This document shows, piece after piece, positions 15,280 through 19,731 of a stretch of DNA of 19,731 nucleotides (its first letter is position 1; every line of letters begins with the position of its first letter). The notes below the pieces were generated by a model. The model did no database searches. It was not told where the DNA came from and saw only the letters and a program-made list of their open reading frames with translations. The stretch comes from an uncultured Clostridium sp. (GTDB taxonomy: Bacteria; Bacillota; Clostridia; TANB77; CAG-508): assembly GCA_900552655.1 (NCBI GenBank), contig USAE01000028.1:1-19731 (forward strand). Direction: 5' to 3'. The position numbers and the translations under genes are program-made.

Positions 15280-17565
15280 ATGCAAAATTTATTAGAAGGT
15301 TTAAATGATAAACAATATGAAGCTGTTGTTAATACAGATGGCCCATGTTTAGTAATTGCGGGTGCAGGAAGTGGAAAAACAAAAGTATTAACTCATAAAA
15401 TAGCATATTTATTAGAAGAAAAAGATGTTAAACCATGGAACATATTGGCTATAACATTTACAAATAAAGCAGCGAATGAAATGAAAGAAAGAGTTGAAAA
15501 TTTAGTGGGAGAAGCTGCAAAAGATATGTGGATAGGAACATTCCATTCAATATGTGTAAAAATTTTAAGAAGATTTATAGATAGAATTGGGTTTGAACAT
15601 TCTTTTGTAATATTTGATACTTCTGACCAAAGAACATTAATAAAGGAATGTTTAAAAGACTTACAAATAGATGATAAAATGTTTACAGATAGAATTGTTC
15701 AATTTGAAATAAGTAATGCAAAAAATGATATGAAAGAACCAGAAGAATACGAAGCAATTTCTAAAGGAGATTATAGGAAAGAAAAAATAGCTTCTGTATA
15801 TAGGCTATATCAAAAAAGACTAAAAGAAAATAATGCGATAGATTTTGATGATATTATAAATTATACAATAAAAATATTTAAGGAAAATGAAGATGTATTA
15901 GATTATTATACTAATAAATTTAATTATATTTTAGTAGACGAGTACCAAGATACAAATAAATCACAATTTACACTAATAAGATTACTTGCAGATGCACATG
16001 GTAATATAACAGTAGTTGGTGATAATGACCAAGGAATTTATAGTTTTAGAGGTGCAGATATTTCTAATATTTTAAACTTTGAAAAAGATTTTAAAGGTAC
16101 TAAAATAATAAAACTAGAGCAAAATTATAGATGTACACAAAATATATTAAATGCAGCAAATTCCGTAATTAAAAATAATGAGGTAAAATATAAGAAAAAA
16201 TTATGGACAGAAAATGAAGAAGGCTCACTTCCAACATTTCATGTTTCAGATGATGAATACGATGAAGGAAGATATATAGTAGAAGAAATAAATCATTTAA
16301 GAAGAGAAGAATATTATAAATATTCAGACTTTGCAGTACTTTATAGGATGAACTCACAATCTAGAGCAATAGAAGAAATTTTAAGAAGAGAAGATATACC
16401 ATATAAAATAGTGGGAGGGTTAAAATTCTACGAAAGAAAAGAAATAAAAGATATAATTGCATATCTTAGATTAATTAATAATACATCAGACAATTTAGCT
16501 TTAAAAAGAATTATAAATGAACCTAAAAGAGGTATAGGAAAAACTAGTTTGGACAAAATACAAGCAATTTCAGAACAAACTGGAATACCTATGTATAATA
16601 TAATAAAAGAAGCAGACCAATATGGACTAGCAAGAGTGTATGCAAATGCACAAAGCTTTGTAGCTGTTATAGAAGATTTAATAAGTAAGAAAGACGAATA
16701 TACAATTACAGAGTTAATAAAACATACATTAAAAGAAACTGGATATACAAAGGCACTTGAAGAAGAAAATTCGATAGAAGCAGAAAACAGAATAGAAAAC
16801 CTAGAGGAATTTTTAACAGTTGCGGTACAATTTGAAGAAGAAGAAGCAGAAAATGACTTAAGCTCATTCCTAGAAGGCATAACACTTTCTAGTGACCTAG
16901 ATGGCATGGATGAAGAAGAAGAATCTGTTACATTAATGACACTTCATTCTGCAAAAGGACTAGAATTCCCAGTAGTATTTTTGGTTGGAATGGAAGAAGG
17001 TATTTTTCCAGGCTATAAATCTATAGGAGAGCAAAAAGAACTAGAAGAAGAAAGACGTTTATGCTATGTTGGAATTACAAGAGCAAAAAATAATTTATTT
17101 TTAACATGTAGTAGGCAAAGAACAATGTTTGGATCAACAAGTTGTAATCCTGTTTCTAGATTTGTAAAAGAAATACCAAAAGCAATGTTAGAAGGATCAT
17201 CAGAATTAGGAGGCGAAACAGAAAATAAATTTAAAGATAACAATTATGAGTGGAGCTATGGAAAAACAGGAAGTAGTAAAGTTGTAAGTTATAAAATAGA
17301 AACTTCAAATACAAGAAAAGAGCCAAGTTTTGCATTTAAATCTGCAGAAAGCTTTTTAGCAAAATTAAATAATAAAGCGCAAACTAGCCAAGCTGATGTT
17401 TCAAAATACAAAGAAGGACAACGAATATATCATAAACGTTTTGGAGAAGGAAACATAAGCAAAATAGAGCCAGAAGGAGATGACTTAAAACTAGATATAC
17501 AATTTGACAAAGTAGGACATAAACGTTTAATGGCGAAATTTGCGAATTTAGAAATAATAGATTAA
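15280..17565 (+). CDS. pcrA: ATP-dependent DNA helicase PcrA (UvrD/Rep family)
   Basis: PcrA is a superfamily 1A 3'-5' helicase in DNA repair, rolling-circle replication and removal of proteins from DNA. The 761 residues carry all helicase motifs: Walker A AGAGSGKT (27-34), ITFTNKAANEMKER, IGTFHSICVKILRR, Walker B LVDEYQDTN near 218-226, VVGDNDQGIYSFRGAD, LEQNYRCTQNIL, TLHSAKGLEFPVVFLVGMEE and EERRLCYVGITRAKNNL. The C-terminal Tudor-like domain that binds RNA polymerase in PcrA is present (about 712-760, GQRIYHKRFGEGNISKIE). The start follows AAAGGAGAAAAG. In many Firmicutes ligA follows pcrA; here coat genes follow instead. No terminator was seen after the stop codon. Confidence 0.97.
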   Translation: MQNLLEGLNDKQYEAVVNTDGPCLVIAGAGSGKTKVLTHKIAYLLEEKDVKPWNILAITFTNKAANEMKERVENLVGEAAKDMWIGTFHSICVKILRRFIDRIGFEHSFVIFDTSDQRTLIKECLKDLQIDDKMFTDRIVQFEISNAKNDMKEPEEYEAISKGDYRKEKIASVYRLYQKRLKENNAIDFDDIINYTIKIFKENEDVLDYYTNKFNYILVDEYQDTNKSQFTLIRLLADAHGNITVVGDNDQGIYSFRGADISNILNFEKDFKGTKIIKLEQNYRCTQNILNAANSVIKNNEVKYKKKLWTENEEGSLPTFHVSDDEYDEGRYIVEEINHLRREEYYKYSDFAVLYRMNSQSRAIEEILRREDIPYKIVGGLKFYERKEIKDIIAYLRLINNTSDNLALKRIINEPKRGIGKTSLDKIQAISEQTGIPMYNIIKEADQYGLARVYANAQSFVAVIEDLISKKDEYTITELIKHTLKETGYTKALEEENSIEAENRIENLEEFLTVAVQFEEEEAENDLSSFLEGITLSSDLDGMDEEEESVTLMTLHSAKGLEFPVVFLVGMEEGIFPGYKSIGEQKELEEERRLCYVGITRAKNNLFLTCSRQRTMFGSTSCNPVSRFVKEIPKAMLEGSSELGGETENKFKDNNYEWSYGKTGSSKVVSYKIETSNTRKEPSFAFKSAESFLAKLNNKAQTSQADVSKYKEGQRIYHKRFGEGNISKIEPEGDDLKLDIQFDKVGHKRLMAKFANLEIID

Positions 17566-17578
17566 ATAAATAAAATGT

Positions 17579-17607
17579 TTGACTATAAGATGTATAAAAA
17601 ATAGAAT
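17579..17607 (+). promoter_or_regulatory. Possible promoter of the cot gene pair
   Basis: TTGACT (17579-17584) and TAGAAT (17602-17607) are 17 bases apart, 38 bases before the first cot start. This resembles a sigma-A promoter; I see no clear sigma-G or sigma-K -10 (CATNNNTA type) here, although coat genes are normally read by late sporulation sigma factors. Confidence 0.4.
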
Positions 17608-17645
17608 TTGGATAATAATATAAAAAAACAAAAAGGAGTGATAAT

Positions 17646-17834
17646 ATGCCAAATTTAAGTCAAATAGAATTACAAAATTTAAGACATCTTATAGGAGCAC
17701 ACGAAACCTCTTATCAAAAATTAAATTCTTATTCTTCAGAGGCAGTTGACCCTCAAATTAAGCAAATTTTTGCTAAGTCTGCACAAGATGCTTTAAATAC
17801 AAAACAAAAATTAATGAGTTTTTTAAATAATTAG
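17646..17834 (+). CDS. Small CotF-like spore coat protein, 62 residues
   Basis: This short, helical, cysteine-free protein resembles the small CotF-related coat proteins that Clostridia often encode in pairs. Two helices are likely: LSQIELQNLRHLIGAHETSYQKLNSYS (about 4-30) and VDPQIKQIFAKSAQDALNTKQKLMSFL (about 34-60). The His-Glu and repeated Gln/Lys spacing fits a ferritin-like half-bundle, so pairing with the next gene's product is plausible but inferred. AAAAGGAGTG precedes the ATG, and the next gene starts ten bases on with its ribosome binding site overlapping this TAG stop, so they are translationally close. The family assignment rests on recognition of the pattern and the paired arrangement. 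Confidence 0.65.
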   Translation: MPNLSQIELQNLRHLIGAHETSYQKLNSYSSEAVDPQIKQIFAKSAQDALNTKQKLMSFLNN

Positions 17835-17843
17835 GAGGTTATA

Positions 17844-18086
17844 ATGAACGAAAAAGTTATGGTAAACGATATTTTATCCGGAGTTAAATCTAGTTTAACA
17901 ACATATCAAAATGCGATTTCAGAGTCTGAAAATACAGAGCTTAGACAAACTTTACAACAAATAAGAAATAATGATGAAAGTTTCCAATATGAATTATTTA
18001 AAGTAGCACAAGCTAAAGGTTACTACAAACCAGCCAATAAAGCTACGATAACAGAGATAGATGAAGTAAAAACGAATTTACAATAA
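17844..18086 (+). CDS. CotF-family spore coat protein, 80 residues
   Basis: This helical protein resembles CotF-type coat proteins and should be part of the spore surface. The pattern MVNDILSGVKSSLTTYQNAISES, then LRQTLQQIRNNDESFQYELFKVAQAKGYYKPANKAT, is typical of the family: a helix pair followed by the KGYYKPA turn. It is short compared with Bacillus CotF (about 160 residues) and matches the compact Clostridia forms. AGGAGG (17833-17838) overlaps the stop codon of the preceding cot gene, so both are one operon. A terminator follows. The substrate or partner is unknown; assembly with the 62-residue neighbour is inferred from gene order. Confidence 0.75.
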   Translation: MNEKVMVNDILSGVKSSLTTYQNAISESENTELRQTLQQIRNNDESFQYELFKVAQAKGYYKPANKATITEIDEVKTNLQ

Positions 18087-18100
18087 AAAATATAGTAAAT

Positions 18101-18134
18101 AAGAACCTGTATAATATATGGGTTCTTTATTTTA
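18101..18134 (+). terminator. Terminator of the cot operon
   Basis: AAGAACC (18101-18107) and GGTTCTT (18121-18127) form the base of a stem extended inward through TGTATA/ATATG with wobbles. TTATTTTAT follows. Confidence 0.75.
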
Positions 18135-18230
18135 TGGCATTACCAATTTTCCTATTAGAATAGAGCTACGTGATAGAGGATTATGCTATGTAAGAATTTA
18201 TAAACTCTTGATTTAACAATGCGTATTTAT

Positions 18231-18269
18231 ATTAAAGAATAGGGATTTTGAGGACTGTCCCCCAATCCC
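18231..18269 (+). repeat. Dispersed hairpin repeat, copy C
   Basis: ATTAAAGAATAGGGATTTTG is followed by AGGACTGTCCCCC and closes with AATCCC. The outer arms GGGATT (18242-18247) and AATCCC (18264-18269) are perfect, and the core GATTTTGAGGACTGTCCCCC matches copy B at all but a few positions. Confidence 0.65.
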
Positions 18270-18374
18270 AGTACAAATATTACAAAAATATTAAGTGCTA
18301 TAGAAAATTAAAGAAAAAATGAAAAAACAAGAGATTTTTACTTGAAAATGATAAAAAATGAATCAATTTAAAAT

Positions 18375-18403
18375 TTGAACAAAGAAATCATTTATTATAT
18401 CAT
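18375..18403 (+). promoter_or_regulatory. Candidate promoter of the M23 peptidase gene
   Basis: TTGAAC (18375-18380) and TATCAT (18398-18403) are 17 bases apart, about 20-30 bases before the ribosome binding site. The match to consensus is moderate. Confidence 0.4.
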
Positions 18404-18426
18404 ATAAACAATGTGTATAAAAAGGA

Positions 18427-19452
18427 GTGTTAAATATTATTAAGATAAGAAAAGTATTAATGAATTTTAGAACTCTAATAAAATTAATAGCTATATTGGC
18501 AGTAGCTGGAGCACTAATTTGGGGAACAATTATATTTTTATATAAGCCTATATATAGTGTTACATTAAATGGCGAATTTATAGGTTATTGTGAAGATAAG
18601 ACTCAAATGCAAAACAGAATAAATAACTATATGGAAAGTGGAGATGGCGAAAACGTAGCTTTCGTAGAGATTAACGATTTGCCAGAATACAAAATGTGCT
18701 TATTAAAAAAGGGAATAGAGACAAATGATGATCAAATTTTTAATAAGGTAATAGAAAGAGGAAAAGATTATTATACATATTATGCTATGGTAGTAAATGG
18801 CGAAGAAAAATTATATGTTAAAAATCTTCAAGAAGCTGAAGCAATATTGCAAGAGTTAAAAGATAAGAATAGTGCAAATAAAGATAATATAACAATAGAA
18901 GAAAAATACAACACAGAACTTGCAACATTTGTTGCAAAAGAAGATGCGGTAAACCAATTATATCAAGAAAGACAAATTGAAAGCAAAATAATGGTAGCAG
19001 ATGCTACAACGAATAGAAAAGCAAACAATAGAGTAAGCACTTCTACTAAAGTTTCAAGAGGAAAAGCTAGTTTAGGAATAACTTTAATAGAGCCGGTACA
19101 AGGTAGAATAACAGCGAAATATGGGGAAAAAAGTAGTGTACGTTCTAGTGTACACACAGGTTTAGATATAGCTGCGCCAGGGGGAACACCAATTAAAGCT
19201 GCAGCATCTGGAACAGTAGTGTTTTCTGGAAGAAAAGGCAGCTTTGGAAAAATGCTAGTAATTTCTCATGGTAATGGTGTACAAACATATTATGCACATT
19301 GCAGTAAATTATTAGCAAATGTAGGTGATAAAGTTTCACAAGGAGAAGTTATTGCAAATGTTGGAAGCACAGGAAATTCTACAGGAAACCATTTACATTT
19401 AGAAGTAAGAGTAAATGGACAAAGTTATAATCCACAAAAATATGTATATTAA
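18427..19452 (+). CDS. M23 (LytM-type) zinc endopeptidase, membrane-anchored
   Basis: This is a probable peptidoglycan endopeptidase acting outside the membrane. Counting from GTG 18427 (341 residues), it has a membrane segment at about 20-42 and two copies of a short module, YSVTLNGEFIGYCEDK (43-58) and YAMVVNGEEKLYVKN (119-133), each followed by a helix. A polar linker (about 190-212) leads to the M23 domain (about 218-341). Zinc ligands and catalytic residues are intact: HTGLD (His243, Asp247), YYAHCS (His291) and NHLHLEV (His322, His324). The start is unclear. The AAGGAG site (18422-18427) touches GTG 18427, too close for normal initiation. ATT 18436 is best spaced, and ATG 18460 has only a weak site; starting there still leaves the membrane segment intact. 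A terminator follows. A role in sporulation or division is possible but unproven. Confidence 0.88.
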   Translation: MLNIIKIRKVLMNFRTLIKLIAILAVAGALIWGTIIFLYKPIYSVTLNGEFIGYCEDKTQMQNRINNYMESGDGENVAFVEINDLPEYKMCLLKKGIETNDDQIFNKVIERGKDYYTYYAMVVNGEEKLYVKNLQEAEAILQELKDKNSANKDNITIEEKYNTELATFVAKEDAVNQLYQERQIESKIMVADATTNRKANNRVSTSTKVSRGKASLGITLIEPVQGRITAKYGEKSSVRSSVHTGLDIAAPGGTPIKAAASGTVVFSGRKGSFGKMLVISHGNGVQTYYAHCSKLLANVGDKVSQGEVIANVGSTGNSTGNHLHLEVRVNGQSYNPQKYVY

Positions 19453-19466
19453 AATAAATAAAAGCA

Positions 19467-19520
19467 ATAAGAAAAATAAAACCGAGATTTTAAGGAGCAC
19501 ACCTAAATTTCGGTTTTTTT
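19467..19520 (+). terminator. Terminator of the M23 gene, also hairpin repeat copy D
   Basis: AAACCGAGATTT (19479-19490) pairs with AAATTTCGGTTT (19505-19516) over 12 bp with one G-T wobble and runs into TTTTTTT. The upstream part, ATAAGAAAAATAAAACCGAG, and the core ATTTTAAGGA align with dispersed copies A, B and C, but CTGTCCCCC is replaced by GCACACC. In this copy the repeat serves as a real terminator. Confidence 0.8.
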
Positions 19521-19523
19521 ATA

Positions 19524-19634
19524 TAGTAGAAAACTTCTCCTAATAGGAGAAGTTTCTGTAGTAGAGAATTATAGCGAACTTTAGATTTTCTTCGAATTTA
19601 CATTTGATAGAAAATCTTAGGTTCGCTTTTTTAT
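19524..19634 (+). repeat. Tandem TAGTAGA-box hairpin units, locus 2
   Basis: TAGTAGA (19524-19530) precedes a 12-bp near-perfect palindrome, AAACTTCTCCTA (19531-19542) with TAGGAGAAGTTT (19544-19555). A second box, TAGTAGAGAATTAT (19559-19572), differs by one base from 2761-2774. It precedes a 19-bp stem (19573-19591 with 19609-19627) with 18 pairs including one wobble, followed by TTTTTTATTTT. Together with the terminator at 19479-19520 this makes three hairpins in a row, as after spoIIE. Confidence 0.65.
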
Positions 19635-19731
19635 TTTGTACCCAAATTCTATATAATAAAGATAAAATTATAAAGTTTTAGATAAGCATTTATAAAAATT
19701 ATTTTTTACAATTAAAGTTCCATATTCATTT
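19635..19731. other. Right edge of the window, no gene seen
   Basis: 97 bases of A/T-rich sequence with no frame of note. TATAAT at 19652-19657 could be a -10 element for a gene beyond the edge, but no good -35 lies at the right spacing. Confidence 0.4.

Larger units (their letters stand above)
18135..18426. other. Gene-free stretch before the M23 gene
   Basis: About 290 bases without a supportable gene. 18135-18230 holds only very short frames and no recognised motif. 18231-18269 is dispersed hairpin copy C. 18270-18299 forms another hairpin (AGTAC with GTGCT outside, AATATT with AATATT inside). 18300-18370 is A-rich with no feature seen. 18375-18403 is a candidate promoter for the M23 gene. 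Confidence 0.6.

Noticed and set aside
18135..18230. Possible remnant of a REP-associated transposase next to hairpin copy C
   Set aside because: Short phases such as SYVIEDYAM are broken by stop codons and do not carry the HUH signature.

Overview
The window is very AT-rich (roughly 70% A+T by eye), with AGA for arginine, ATA for isoleucine, A-rich purine-heavy coding strands, strong AGGAGG-type ribosome binding sites and TTGACA/TATAAT promoters. Together with spoIIE and a pair of CotF-like coat genes, this points to a low-GC, endospore-forming member of the Firmicutes, most likely a gut-type Clostridia lineage; the species cannot be named from sequence alone. No rRNA, tRNA, CRISPR array, insertion sequence or phage gene was seen. 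Most of it is ordinary chromosomal housekeeping DNA.

Layout, left to right. A terminator of an upstream gene (2-34) precedes spoIIE (245-2722), the forespore sigma-F activating phosphatase. A run of three terminator-like hairpins follows (2727-2894). Next come a two-gene operon of a membrane-anchored WG-repeat protein (2978-4501) and an unrecognised tail-anchored protein (4523-5758), then acpS-tatD (5899-7065). These converge on lemA-htpX, read from the minus strand (8615 down to 7090), with a shared bidirectional terminator. A wall-lytic gene follows: a DUF348-G5-transglycosylase, RpfB-like in layout (8857-9843), with a perfect promoter and a repeat-containing leader. Then xth with an AI-2E-family permease (9989-11894), a two-component system (12006-14787), an isolated 70-residue gene with its own strong promoter and terminator (14927-15139), the helicase pcrA (15280-17565), two small CotF-like coat genes (17646-18086), a roughly 300-base gene-free stretch, and an M23 (LytM-type) wall endopeptidase (18427-19452). 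The window ends in a second cluster of three tandem hairpins.

How the genes fit together: spoIIE and the cot pair belong to sporulation. The RpfB-like transglycosylase and the M23 endopeptidase cut the glycan and peptide parts of peptidoglycan. LemA/HtpX are envelope quality-control proteins. The two-component system belongs to an envelope-sensor type common in Clostridia. AcpS, TatD, Xth and PcrA are lipid and DNA housekeeping enzymes.

The most unusual material lies between genes. One family of imperfect-hairpin repeats (core ATTTTRAGGA, in two copies followed by CTGTCCCCC) occurs at four places: 5793, 9901, 18231 and 19467. A second, modular arrangement joins tandem terminator hairpins with a TAGTAGA box and occurs at two places, after spoIIE and after the M23 gene. 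The structured leader of the RpfB-like gene and the orphan 70-residue gene also deserve a look.
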